Source: Alphaproteobacteria bacterium (lineage in GTDB: Bacteria; Myxococcota_A; UBA796; GCA-2862545). Taken from it: a stretch of DNA of 64,000 nucleotides. Positions 1 to 8,427 of the stretch are shown piece by piece. Position 1 is the first letter of the stretch; every line of letters begins with the position of its first letter. Made by a program: the position numbers and the translations under genes. Under the pieces are notes generated by a model, which searched no databases, was not told the DNA's origin, and worked only from the letters and a program-made list of their open reading frames with translations. The stretch is from the NCBI GenBank assembly GCA_020632875.1, contig JACKET010000008.1:1-64000 (forward strand), in the 5' to 3' direction.

Positions 1-437
1 CGTCCGATCGCCGCGGCGACGTCGCGCTCCCAGGGATCGGGCGACTCGAGCGCGTCCGCGACGGCCTGTGCCCCATCGACCACCAGGCGCTCGGCCAGGC
101 CCGTCAGGTGGTCCGACAGCGCGACGAGCTCGTCCCGGCGGGCTCCGTCGAGGAGGCGGTCCGCGACGCGGAGGCCCGTCTCGGCGTACACGTCCGCCAG
201 TCGCTCCACCAGGTCCTCGCTGGCGGCACAGTCCCCCAGATCCGGCCCGCGCCACACGAGCTCCCACGCGGCCCGGTAACTATCGAGCCCGTCCGGCCGG
301 GTCTGCAGGGCGTGACAGCGCTCGCGGAGCTCGGCGGCGACGACCTCGGGCGCCCGCTGGTCGACGTTCAGCCGGAAGCGGAGGTGCTCGAAGATCCGGT
401 GCGCGAGCGCGAGCGCCTGGACGGTCGAACCGTGCAT
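1..437 (-). CDS. Hypothetical protein, 3' end cut by the window edge
   Basis: An open frame runs from an ATG at 437 to the window edge with no stop, giving about 145 residues (MHGSTVQALALAHRIFEHL...). I do not recognise the family. It is rich in Leu, Ala, Arg, Asp and Glu, has no obvious signal peptide or membrane segment, and looks like a soluble alpha-helical protein. It begins only 9 bases after the stop of the carotenoid desaturase on the same strand, so the two are probably co-transcribed. The stretch is free of stops and its codon third positions are GC-rich like those of its neighbours, which supports real coding. The function is unknown. Confidence 0.6.
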   Translation of the reverse strand, partial: MHGSTVQALALAHRIFEHLRFRLNVDQRAPEVVAAELRERCHALQTRPDGLDSYRAAWELVWRGPDLGDCAASEDLVERLADVYAETGLRVADRLLDGARRDELVALSDHLTGLAERLVVDGAQAVADALESPDPWERDVAAAIG

Positions 438-446
438 CCGCCGATT

Positions 447-1892
447 CTAGCGGAGCCCCGCGGCTTCGATCGTCTGCACCGCGAGGCGCGCGCTGCTCAG
501 GCACATCGGGATTCCGCCGCCGGGGTGCGAGCTGCCCCCGCAGTAGAAGAGGTTCTCGAGCTCGGCGTCGCGCGCGGGCTGCTTGCGGAACAGATCGATG
601 AGCCGGTTCGCCGCGGGACCGTAGATGGCGCCCGCCCAGGCGCCGCTCGTGCGCGCGATGTCGGGCGGCGCGTAGGTCGACTCGCTGTGCACGACGATGC
701 GCTGGCCGAGGAGCCGCTCGAGCTTGCCGACGACGTGGGGCCGCAGCGAATCCGCCATCCCGGCCCAGTCCTGCCCGGCGTCGGCCGGCGCGTTGACCAT
801 GACGAACCAGTTCTGCTTGCCCGGCGGCGCGTGGGACGGGCTCATCACGGAGCTGCAGTTCACGTAGATCGTCGGATCCTCGACGATGGCGCCGTCGGCG
901 ATGTGCGCGAACTCGGACGCGTAGTCCGACGAGAAGAACAGGTTGTGGAGCCCGATCCCGGGCACCGCGTCGACGCCCATGAACCAGATGAGCGCGCTCG
1001 TGGCGCGGGGCACGGGCGACAGCGGCCGCTCGAGCCACCCGGCGACGTGCTGGGGGTCGAGCGCGCACACCACGAGGTCGGCCGGCTCGACGCCGTCGCC
1101 GAGCCGGAGGCCCGTCACCCGCCGCCCGTCGCGCTCGAACCCCTCGACCCCCGCCGAGGTGCGGAACCGCACGCCGTGCCGCTGGCCCAGCGCGACGAGG
1201 GCCTCGGGCACGCTGCGCAGACCGTCTTCGGGGTACCAGATGCCCTGCCGCAGCTCGACGTCCGCGATCGACGCCATGAACGCGGGCGCGCGGAAGGGGT
1301 CGTTGCCGGCGTAGGTCGCGTAGCGCCCGAGGAACTGCACGAGCTTCGGCGCGTCGGGGAACCAGCTCTGGTTGTACGCCGCGAACGTCTTGCCCAGCAT
1401 GCCCATCGAGGTCGGCAGGTTCGTGATCGTGCGCGGGTGGATCCAGAATCCGGGCCGCGTGACGTGGTCGTCGACGAACGGCGCGCCGATCGCGTCGTAC
1501 TGGCGGGCCAGCTCGTCGAGGTACGCGTGGATGCGCGCGGGGGTCGCGCCCAGCTTCGCCAGCTCGGCGACCAGGGCCTCCCGATCGCGGGGCGTCGAGA
1601 TCGTCGTGCCGTCGGGCCACCAGTACCGCACGGACGGATCGACCTCTTCGAGGGCCAGGTGGTCGGCGAGGCGCTCGCCGAACAGCGCGAACAGCTCGTC
1701 GAGCCGCTCGGGCTGCGTGAGGAACGACGGGCCCGCGTCGAAGCGGTAGCCGTCGTGCTCCACGCAGTGGATCTTCCCGCCGAGGATCGGCTGCCGCTCG
1801 AGCACCTCGACGTCCCATCCAGCCGCGCGGAGTCGGAGCGCTGCGCCGAGCCCTGCGATGCCGGCGCCCACGATGCGCGCGCGATCCGCCAT
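447..1892 (-). CDS. CrtI/CrtN/CrtD-type carotenoid (phytoene) desaturase
   Basis: A 481-residue FAD-dependent amine-oxidase-fold protein. The N-terminus carries a dinucleotide-binding motif (GAGIAGLGAALRLRAAG, about residues 8-24), followed by an acidic residue at the end of the second strand (VEVLERQP) and the GGK segment typical of carotenoid desaturases. The C-terminus has the family signature GGSSHPGGGIPM (about residues 450-461). The length fits the CrtI family, 480-510 residues. Family members introduce double bonds into phytoene or later carotenes. Which step is catalysed here (phytoene, diapophytoene or hydroxycarotenoid) cannot be read from sequence alone. The next gene on the other strand is also a carotenoid enzyme; the 49-base gap must hold both promoters. 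I saw no crtB or crtE homologue in the window. Confidence 0.85.
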   Translation of the reverse strand: MADRARIVGAGIAGLGAALRLRAAGWDVEVLERQPILGGKIHCVEHDGYRFDAGPSFLTQPERLDELFALFGERLADHLALEEVDPSVRYWWPDGTTISTPRDREALVAELAKLGATPARIHAYLDELARQYDAIGAPFVDDHVTRPGFWIHPRTITNLPTSMGMLGKTFAAYNQSWFPDAPKLVQFLGRYATYAGNDPFRAPAFMASIADVELRQGIWYPEDGLRSVPEALVALGQRHGVRFRTSAGVEGFERDGRRVTGLRLGDGVEPADLVVCALDPQHVAGWLERPLSPVPRATSALIWFMGVDAVPGIGLHNLFFSSDYASEFAHIADGAIVEDPTIYVNCSSVMSPSHAPPGKQNWFVMVNAPADAGQDWAGMADSLRPHVVGKLERLLGQRIVVHSESTYAPPDIARTSGAWAGAIYGPAANRLIDLFRKQPARDAELENLFYCGGSSHPGGGIPMCLSSARLAVQTIEAAGLR

Positions 1893-1941
1893 GCGGTGTC
1901 CTCCTCCCGGCGGTTAACCGCGCGGAGCCCACAGGAGCACG

Positions 1942-3825
1942 ATGGACCGCAGGCGACTGCTGAAATGGGGCCTCGCGGCGGGAACGCTCGGCACGACCGG
2001 CGTTGCCGGCGGTCTGACCCTGCTCGGCCCTCAGCGCATGCGGTGGCCCGCGATCGGCGACGGCACCCGCGATCGGCCGGACGTCCCGCGGCGGGTGGCG
2101 GTGATTGGCGGGGGTCTCGCGGGCATGGCGGCCAGCGCGGCGCTCGCGGCCCGCGGCTACACGGTCGACCTGTACGAGCAGTCCGACGCGCTCGGCGGGA
2201 AGCTGTCGGGCTGGCCCGTGCGCGTCGGGGATGTCGAGATGCCCATGGAACACGGGTTCCACGGCTTCTTCTCGCAGTACTACAACCTGCTCGAGCTGCT
2301 CGCCGAGGCCGGCGCCGACGGGGATCTCGTCCGCCAGGACGGGTACGGCGTGCTCTACCGCGATCGGCCCGCGGAGCGGTTCGGGAACACCGTCACGCCC
2401 TTCCCGTACGAGCTGCTCGAGGTCGTCGCGCGCTCGCGGTCGCTCGGCCTCGGCGACGTGGCGGGCGATCGACCCGGGATGCGCGAGCTGCTGGCGTACG
2501 ACCCCGTGCGCACGTTCGCCCGCTGGGACGGCGTGGACGTCGAGACGTTCGTGCGGGAGACCCGTCTGGACGGGGCCTTCGCCGACCTCATCCTGCGCCC
2601 GTTCGGCCAGGCCTCGATGAACGCGCTCACCGGGTTCTCGGCCGCCGAGGCGATCCGGTTCTTCCACTTCTACATGCTCGGCAACCCCGAGGGGCTCGGG
2701 TTCTCGGCGCTGGGACGCGGCTGCCACCTCGCCGTGATCGCGCCGCTGCAGGCCCACCTCGAGCGGCTCGGCGTGCGGGTCCACCTCAGGACGCCCGTGC
2801 GACGCGTCGCGTTCGACGGAGGGCACGCGCGCGGCGTCGTGCTCGGAGGAGCCGGCGCGGTCCCCGAGGTCCGCGTGGATGCCGCGTCGGTACCGGAGCG
2901 CGGCTGGGTCGCGGTGGGCGCGGTGTTCGTGCGGCGGACGGAGGCGGGCTTCGAGGCCCGCGACTCCCGCTGCACGCACATGGGCTGCCCCGTGGCCCTC
3001 GCCGCGGACGGGGGCTTCGTGTGCCCCTGCCACGCGGGCCGGTACGACGGGGAGGGACGCAACGTCGCGGGTCCGCCGCCCCGTCCGCTGGACCGGCTCG
3101 ATGCGCGCGAGGAGTCCGGCGAGGTCGTGGTGCGCGGCGTCTCCGCGGCCGACGAGGAGCTCGTGCCCGCGGATGCCGTTGTGCTCGCCATGGAGGTGCG
3201 CGGGCTGCGCGCGCTGTCGGAGGCATCCGACCTGCGCCACCACGCACCCGTGCTCGCGCGCGCCGCGGAGTCCGAGGGCGAAGCCGACCCGTACAGCGTG
3301 GTGCGATTCTGGCTCGACCGGCCCGTCGACCCCGCGCGCACGGCCTTCTACACGGTGGCCGACTACCCGTGGACCGACGGGCTCGCGGTGTACTCGTCCT
3401 TCCAGGCCTCCGCGCGCGACTGGGCGGAGCGGACGGGCGGCTCCATCGTCGAGTCCCACGCGTACGCCATCCCTCCCGGCCAGCAGGGCTCCCTCGAGAC
3501 CTACCGCGACGGACTGCTCGCCGAGCTCCGCGAGGCCCTCCCCGAGCTCGCCGAGGCCCGCGTGGTCCACGAGGAGGCCATGACCCAGTCGAACTTCACG
3601 CGCTTCGCCCCCGGGGATCACGCCCGGCGCCCGTCCACCGCGACCGACGTGGCCAACCTGTTCGTCGCGGGCGACCACGTGCGCCTGCCCTTCCCCGCCT
3701 TCCTGATGGAGGCCGCGGTCGCGAGCGGACGCCTCGCCGCGAACCACGTGCTCGCGGCCGATCGCGTGCGCGAGGTCGCGATCCCGACGGTGGCCTGGCG
3801 CGGGAAGCTCGCGGATCTGGTCTGA
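1942..3825 (+). CDS. CrtU/CruE-like carotene desaturase/methyltransferase with embedded Rieske domain
   Basis: A 627-residue protein. The N-terminus (RRRLLKWGLAAGTLG) resembles a Tat or membrane anchor signal. An FAD-binding motif (VIGGGLAGMAASAALAARG, near residue 54) follows, then the segment HGFHGFFSQYYNL and later FHFYMLGNPEGLGF, both of which I associate with isorenieratene-synthase-type proteins (CrtU, CruE). A Rieske [2Fe-2S] site sits at about residues 340-365: C-T-H followed 15 residues later by C-P-C-H. In known relatives these enzymes desaturate and shift a methyl group to turn a beta-ionone ring into an aromatic ring. That would give aromatic carotenoids here, which is inference. 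It is divergent from the desaturase and followed by an SDR gene. An alternative is a generic FAD/Rieske oxidoreductase acting on another polyene. Confidence 0.75.
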   Translation: MDRRRLLKWGLAAGTLGTTGVAGGLTLLGPQRMRWPAIGDGTRDRPDVPRRVAVIGGGLAGMAASAALAARGYTVDLYEQSDALGGKLSGWPVRVGDVEMPMEHGFHGFFSQYYNLLELLAEAGADGDLVRQDGYGVLYRDRPAERFGNTVTPFPYELLEVVARSRSLGLGDVAGDRPGMRELLAYDPVRTFARWDGVDVETFVRETRLDGAFADLILRPFGQASMNALTGFSAAEAIRFFHFYMLGNPEGLGFSALGRGCHLAVIAPLQAHLERLGVRVHLRTPVRRVAFDGGHARGVVLGGAGAVPEVRVDAASVPERGWVAVGAVFVRRTEAGFEARDSRCTHMGCPVALAADGGFVCPCHAGRYDGEGRNVAGPPPRPLDRLDAREESGEVVVRGVSAADEELVPADAVVLAMEVRGLRALSEASDLRHHAPVLARAAESEGEADPYSVVRFWLDRPVDPARTAFYTVADYPWTDGLAVYSSFQASARDWAERTGGSIVESHAYAIPPGQQGSLETYRDGLLAELREALPELAEARVVHEEAMTQSNFTRFAPGDHARRPSTATDVANLFVAGDHVRLPFPAFLMEAAVASGRLAANHVLAADRVREVAIPTVAWRGKLADLV

Positions 3826-3842
3826 TGTCGCCGGGAGGACGG

Positions 3843-4784
3843 ATGAGGGATCTGGAGGGACGGATCGCGCTCGTCGCCGGGGCGACGCGCGGCGCCGGAC
3901 GAGGCATCGCGACGGGGCTGGGCGAGCGCGGCGCGACGGTGATCTGCACCGGGCGCACCACGCGCGAGCAGCGCTCCGAGCTCGGGCGCGCCGAGACGAT
4001 CGAGGAGACCGCCGAGCGCGTGACCGCCGCGGGCGGCACCGGCATCGCCATCCGGTGCGACCACGCCGTCCCCGCCGAGGTCGAAGCCCTGGCGGACCGC
4101 ATCCGGTCCGAGCACGGCGGGCTGGATCTGGTGGTCGACGACATCTGGGGCGGCGAGGCGCTCATGGAGTTCGGCGTCCCCGTGTGGGAGCTCGACCTCG
4201 ACAAGGCGCGGCGCATGCTCGACGGTGCGCTGTGGACGCACCTCGTGAACGTCCGCCACCTCTCGGGCCTGCTGCGCGGCCGCGAGCGCCCGCTGTGGAT
4301 CGAGGTCACCGACGGCAACGCGTTCGGCTACCGCGGCACGCTCGTGTACGACCTCGTGAAGATGGCCGTCATCCGGCTGGCGTTCGACCTCGGCCAGGAG
4401 CTGCGCAGCGAGGGGATCACGGCGCTCGCCATCACGCCCGGATTCCTCCGGTCCGAGCAGATGCTCGACCACTTCGGCGTGACGGAGGCCAACTGGCGCG
4501 ACGGCATCGCGGTCGACGCGAACTTCGCGGCGTCCGAGACCCCGCTCTACGTCGGGCGCTGTGTCGCCGCGCTGGCCGCCGATCCCGACGTGCACCGGCA
4601 CAACGGCCGGGTGCTCGCCTCGTGGGACGTGGCGCGCGCGCACGGCATCGTCGACGCCGACGGGCGGCGTCCGCACTGGGCCGAGCACTTCGCAGAGGCC
4701 TACGGGCGGCCGTTCCGCGCGGCGGACGACGACGCCTACGCGTCGTGGGAGCGCGACTCGTCGTTCGCCATCGTCACGGAGTGA
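3843..4784 (+). CDS. Short-chain dehydrogenase/reductase (SDR)
   Basis: A 313-residue classical SDR-like enzyme. It has the N-terminal nucleotide-binding motif (AGATRGAGRG, a TGxxxGxG variant), an NNAG-like position replaced by DDIWGGE, and a YDLVK active-site motif (YxxxK). The DDIWGG variant is known from an SDR subgroup related to mammalian DHRS1. The substrate is unknown. I chose the ATG at 3843 because GGGAGG lies just upstream; an in-frame ATG at 3825 overlaps the stop of the carotenoid gene (TGATG) and would add six residues, so translational coupling is possible either way. Its 3' end overlaps the convergent peroxiredoxin-like gene by 11 bases. It is not an extended SDR and so is not a good candidate for the OleD missing from the olefin cluster. 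Confidence 0.8.
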   Translation: MRDLEGRIALVAGATRGAGRGIATGLGERGATVICTGRTTREQRSELGRAETIEETAERVTAAGGTGIAIRCDHAVPAEVEALADRIRSEHGGLDLVVDDIWGGEALMEFGVPVWELDLDKARRMLDGALWTHLVNVRHLSGLLRGRERPLWIEVTDGNAFGYRGTLVYDLVKMAVIRLAFDLGQELRSEGITALAITPGFLRSEQMLDHFGVTEANWRDGIAVDANFAASETPLYVGRCVAALAADPDVHRHNGRVLASWDVARAHGIVDADGRRPHWAEHFAEAYGRPFRAADDDAYASWERDSSFAIVTE

Positions 4785-5343
4785 CGGCGGCGGCCGGCAT
4801 GTCGAGGCACAGGTCGGCGCCGAACCGGTCGATCTCGTCGAACGGGATGTGATCCGAGATCGCGGAGCCGTAGTACGCGCTGTACAGGAGGCCCTCGGGA
4901 TCGACGAGGAAGTCGGCGGGCACCCGTGCCAGCGGGCCGTCGCCGAGGTCGAGCCGCAACAGGCCCTTCGTGGCGGCCCTCAGCGCCCGCATCATCACGC
5001 GCGGGTAGAGCATGCCGAGCCAGCTGACCTGCACGCCGTACTGCTCGTACAGCACCATGTCGGGGTCGGCGATGATGGGGAACGGCGGATCCTGCGCGCC
5101 GACGTACTTCGCGATGTTGCCCGGCGAGCTCTGGAACACGGCGATCGGCTGGATCCCGGCCTCCTCGAACGCGGCGTACCGCTCGAGGACCTCCGACACG
5201 CGCAGGTTGCACAGCGGGCACGACGCCCAGCGGTAGAACCCGAGCCACACCTTCTGCCCGCGGAACGACTCGAGCGCGATGGGCTCGCCGCGAAAGGTCT
5301 CGGCGGTGAAGGACGGCGCGAGCTGGCCGGCGGCGAGGGTCAT
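4774..5343 (-). CDS. Peroxiredoxin-like AhpC/TSA family protein
   Basis: A 189-residue thioredoxin-fold protein. The motif GFYRWASCPLCNLRV (about residues 35-49) resembles the peroxiredoxin-like group in which the peroxidatic Cys site reads CPLCN, a CxxC arrangement. The C-terminal half (LVDPEGLL, SDHIPFDEID) fits the AhpC/TSA thiol-specific antioxidant family. No signal peptide is seen, so it is probably cytosolic. The ATG at 5343 overlaps the stop of the upstream histidine kinase by four bases (ATGA), which implies translational coupling. Its 3' end overlaps the convergent SDR. A role in peroxide removal or redox signalling with the kinase is inference. Confidence 0.8.
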   Translation of the reverse strand: MTLAAGQLAPSFTAETFRGEPIALESFRGQKVWLGFYRWASCPLCNLRVSEVLERYAAFEEAGIQPIAVFQSSPGNIAKYVGAQDPPFPIIADPDMVLYEQYGVQVSWLGMLYPRVMMRALRAATKGLLRLDLGDGPLARVPADFLVDPEGLLYSAYYGSAISDHIPFDEIDRFGADLCLDMPAAAVTP

Positions 5344-7022
5344 GGAGCGCTCCTGTCGGTCGGATCGACGGGCAGGGTGAACGTCAGCACGCTCCCCTCC
5401 CCCAGACGGCTGGACGCCTCGATGCGCCCCCCGTGATGTTCCACGATCTCCCGGCAGATCGGAAGCCCCAGACCCGTGCCGCGTGGGCGGTCCGTGAGCA
5501 CGTCGCCCACCTGCCGGAACTTCTCGAACACCGCGTCGAGGTCGGTCGACCGCATGCCGATGCCCGTATCGGCCACCGAGACCGCCACGAACGCGCCGCG
5601 ATCCTCGGCGGACACCGTGACCGTGCCCGCGTCGGTGAACTTCGCCGCGTTGCCCAGCAGGTTGACGAGCACCTGCAGGATGCGGTCGCCGTCGACGAGG
5701 ACGGCGGGGAGGCCGGCCGGCGTGGCGTCCACGACCTCGAGACCCGCGCGCTCCTCGAACAGCCCGCGCGTGGACTCGAGGGCACGTGCGATCAGCGCGG
5801 CGGGGTCGTGGGGACGGAGGTCCCAGCTCATCTGGCCCGACTCGAGCTTGGAGAGATCGAGCACGTCGTCGATGAGCTTCGTGAGCCGGACCCCCTCGGT
5901 CAGCACGACCTCGAGGTTCGCGCGGACCTTCTCGGCGGTGCGCGCGGCCGCGGCATCGTCGGGCGGCAGCGCCGGGAACACGCGCTTGTCGAGCTGGCCC
6001 CGCACGATCTTCGTGAACCCGAGCACGCTCGTGAGCGGCGTGCGCATCTCGTGCGACACGGTCGCCGCGAAGTCGGACTTCATCCGGTCGATCTGGCGCG
6101 CGAGCGTGACGTCGCGCAGCAGGACGACCGTGCCCCCGGAGCCGAGCCGCGAGAAGGTCGCTTCGCCCACGCGGTCGCCGGGGAGCGCGATCTCCACGGG
6201 GCCGTCGCCGGTCGCCATCCGCTCGACGAGCTCGGCCGGGAGGACCTCCGCCGCCGTGGCCCCCGTCGCGATGGGCGGCACGTCGAGCAGCGTCGCCAGG
6301 CGCGGGTTCGCGAGCTCGACGCGCCCGTCCTTCGACACCGCGACGAGCCCCTCGCCGAGGGCTTCGACGATGGTCGCGAGCCGGCCCGCCGTCGCTTCGG
6401 TGCGCTCCATCGCGCGCCCGAGCTCGTCGTTCGATCGCATCAGCTTGCGGCGCGCGACCTCGCTCAGCTGCAGGGTCTGGTCGAGGCTCGCCTGCATGGA
6501 GTGGCTCAGCGTGGAGAGCACGACGAGCCCGATGGGCACGACGCCGAGCATCAGCGCGCTCTCGGCGACCGCGCCGGGCGAGGCCAGCGAGAGAGGACGC
6601 CCGAGGTTGCAGCCCACGAGGTACCCGGCGACTCCCGCGAGGGTCCACAGCCCGGCCCCCGTGTCGGAGCTCTCCCACGCGCTCGCCAGCACCACGAGCA
6701 CCGCGAACAGCACGGCCGCGACGGCGAGCATGCCCGCGCCGTGCCCCGCCACCACGAGCGTCCCGCCCCCCAGCAGCACGGCGAGGTACGCACGGCCAGC
6801 CCACTCGAGCGGAACGCTGCGTCCCGCGAGCACGATCCCGGCGCCTCCGACCCCCAGCACGAGCGCGCCGGCGCGCGGCGCCCACCCGCCGTCCGCGAGG
6901 AGCGCGAGGCCCCCGAGGCACACCGCCACGATCGCGGTGATCCCCGCGAACACCGCGATGGAGCGGCGCCGCTGGAGGAGCTGGGGTTCGGGGGAAGCAC
7001 GGGACATCGGGCGGATCCGCAT
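5340..7022 (-). CDS. Membrane sensor histidine kinase with PAS domain
   Basis: About 560 residues from the ATG at 7022; an in-frame ATG five codons further in (7007) is equally possible and neither has a clear Shine-Dalgarno. The first 190 residues hold roughly six hydrophobic segments. A PAS-like segment follows (GEGLVAVSKDGRVELAN), then the HisKA H-box (FAATVSHEMRTPLTSVLGF, phospho-His near residue 321), the N-box (NLLGNAAKF), G1 (ADTGIGM) and G2 (GTGLGLPICREIVEHHGG). All residues needed for a working kinase are present. No response regulator is adjacent; the coupled downstream gene is the peroxiredoxin-like protein. The ligand or redox cue sensed is unknown. Confidence 0.88.
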   Translation of the reverse strand: MRIRPMSRASPEPQLLQRRRSIAVFAGITAIVAVCLGGLALLADGGWAPRAGALVLGVGGAGIVLAGRSVPLEWAGRAYLAVLLGGGTLVVAGHGAGMLAVAAVLFAVLVVLASAWESSDTGAGLWTLAGVAGYLVGCNLGRPLSLASPGAVAESALMLGVVPIGLVVLSTLSHSMQASLDQTLQLSEVARRKLMRSNDELGRAMERTEATAGRLATIVEALGEGLVAVSKDGRVELANPRLATLLDVPPIATGATAAEVLPAELVERMATGDGPVEIALPGDRVGEATFSRLGSGGTVVLLRDVTLARQIDRMKSDFAATVSHEMRTPLTSVLGFTKIVRGQLDKRVFPALPPDDAAAARTAEKVRANLEVVLTEGVRLTKLIDDVLDLSKLESGQMSWDLRPHDPAALIARALESTRGLFEERAGLEVVDATPAGLPAVLVDGDRILQVLVNLLGNAAKFTDAGTVTVSAEDRGAFVAVSVADTGIGMRSTDLDAVFEKFRQVGDVLTDRPRGTGLGLPICREIVEHHGGRIEASSRLGEGSVLTFTLPVDPTDRSAP

Positions 7023-7083
7023 CCTAGCGCGTGTGCGGACCCACACACGTCCATCGTGAATTACAGGGCGTGGCGGAGGTCCG

Positions 7084-8427
7084 ATGTCGACCACGAACGC
7101 TCACCGGCTGCGGAGCCAGGCGCCCCCCTCGACGAACGATCTCGACCCCGCGCGGCTCGCGTCGTACTTCGACGACACGTGGGCGCTGTACGAGGTGCTG
7201 TTCTCGGCCGTGAGCGATGCAGCGCTGCGCGATCAGCCCGATCCGCTGCGGCACCCGCTCGTCTTCTACCTCGGCCACACCGCGGCGTTCTACGTCAACA
7301 AGCTCGTGATGGCGGGCCTGGTCGGGCACGGCATCGACCCCGGGCTCGAAGAGCTGTTCGCGAAGGGCGTCGACCCGGCGCGGGCCGCGGGGCTCGAGCG
7401 CCACGACCTGTGGCCCTCCGGCGACGTGGTGCGGGACTACCGGCACCGCGTCCACGCCCTCGTCCACGAGGTGATCGCCGGCCTCGAGCCCGGTGCCAGC
7501 ATCGACGGCACGTCCCCCGTCTGGGCGCTCTACATGGGCCTCGAGCACGACCGGATCCACCTCGAGACGAGCTCGGTCCTGATCCGGCAGGCGGCCCCCG
7601 AACGGCTTGTGCGCCCGGCGGGCTGGGGCTACGCCGACCCCACCGACACCGCGCCCGAAGCGAGGTGGGTCGCCATCGAGCCCACCGAGGTGCGGCTCGG
7701 CAGGCCCTCGGCCCACGATCGCTTCGGCTGGGACAACGAGTTCGGCGCGCTCGACGTGCCGGTCGAGGCGTTCGAGTGCCGCGCGCACCTCGCCACGAAC
7801 CGCGAGCTGCACGCCTTCTGGGCCGACGGTGGGTACGCCGACCCCCGGCTGTGGAGCACGGCCGGCTGGGCGTGGCTCCAGGAGCTCGGGGTGCGGGGCC
7901 CGCGGTTCTGGCGCTGGGAAGCCCCGAAAGACCCGCAACCACGCCTCCGTGTGATGTTCGACGAGATCGCGATGCCGTGGAGCTGGCCAGCCGAGGTCAA
8001 CGGCTTCGAAGCCGACGCCCTGGCGCGCTGGAGCGGCGCACGGGTGATGCGCGAGGCCGAGTGGGCCGCGATGGTCGACGACGCGGCGCTGGTCGACGGC
8101 GACTGCATCGACGCGCCCGCCCACGCGCTGAGCCTGCGCAGCGGATCGCCCGTGTCCGTCGACGCTTCGGAGCCCACGCCCCGCGGCGTGCACGACGCGT
8201 ACGGCAACGTGTGGCAGTGGCTCTCCGACGACTTCCGGCCGCTGCCGGGCTTCACGCCGCACCCGCTCTACGCGGACTTCTCGGCGCCGTACTTCACGCC
8301 GCGCCACGGCTCGCTGCGCGGGGGCTCGTGGATCTCGACGGGCACGAGCGCGTCGCGCTTCTACCGACTCTGGTTCCGGCGGCACTTCTACCAGCACGCC
8401 GGCGTGCGCCTCGCGCGGGACGTGTGA
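7084..8427 (+). CDS. ovoA: OvoA-type 5-histidylcysteine sulfoxide synthase lacking the methyltransferase domain
   Basis: A 447-residue protein matching the N-terminal part of OvoA. An N-terminal DinB-like helical half carries HPLVFYLGHTAAFYVNK and the iron ligand motif HDRIHLE (HxxxHxE, about residues 159-165). The second half is an FGE-sulfatase-like domain with GWDNEFG, YGNVWQWLSDDFRPLPGF and GGSWISTGTSASRF, ending QHAGVRLARDV. OvoA joins cysteine to carbon 5 of histidine as a sulfoxide, the first step to ovothiol. Full OvoA is near 700 residues, with a C-terminal SAM methyltransferase; here the protein stops where that domain would begin. SD GGAGG lies at 7072-7076. Its stop overlaps the start of the next gene (TGATG), an ATP-grasp ligase. 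No C-S lyase was found nearby. Confidence 0.82.
   Translation: MSTTNAHRLRSQAPPSTNDLDPARLASYFDDTWALYEVLFSAVSDAALRDQPDPLRHPLVFYLGHTAAFYVNKLVMAGLVGHGIDPGLEELFAKGVDPARAAGLERHDLWPSGDVVRDYRHRVHALVHEVIAGLEPGASIDGTSPVWALYMGLEHDRIHLETSSVLIRQAAPERLVRPAGWGYADPTDTAPEARWVAIEPTEVRLGRPSAHDRFGWDNEFGALDVPVEAFECRAHLATNRELHAFWADGGYADPRLWSTAGWAWLQELGVRGPRFWRWEAPKDPQPRLRVMFDEIAMPWSWPAEVNGFEADALARWSGARVMREAEWAAMVDDAALVDGDCIDAPAHALSLRSGSPVSVDASEPTPRGVHDAYGNVWQWLSDDFRPLPGFTPHPLYADFSAPYFTPRHGSLRGGSWISTGTSASRFYRLWFRRHFYQHAGVRLARDV

Noticed and set aside
280..3747. A 1155-codon open frame on the - strand
   Set aside because: It overlaps two well-supported carotenoid genes in another frame or on the other strand and has low-complexity composition.
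108..4784. A 1558-codon open frame on the + strand spanning several genes
   Set aside because: It is antisense to the desaturase and joins unrelated genes; only its last part, from 3825 on, is the SDR. The rest is Arg/Ala/Gly-rich shadow typical of high-GC DNA.
3843..4784. The SDR as the missing OleD
   Set aside because: OleD is an extended-SDR type enzyme; this one is a different SDR subgroup and sits 44 kb away beside carotenoid genes.
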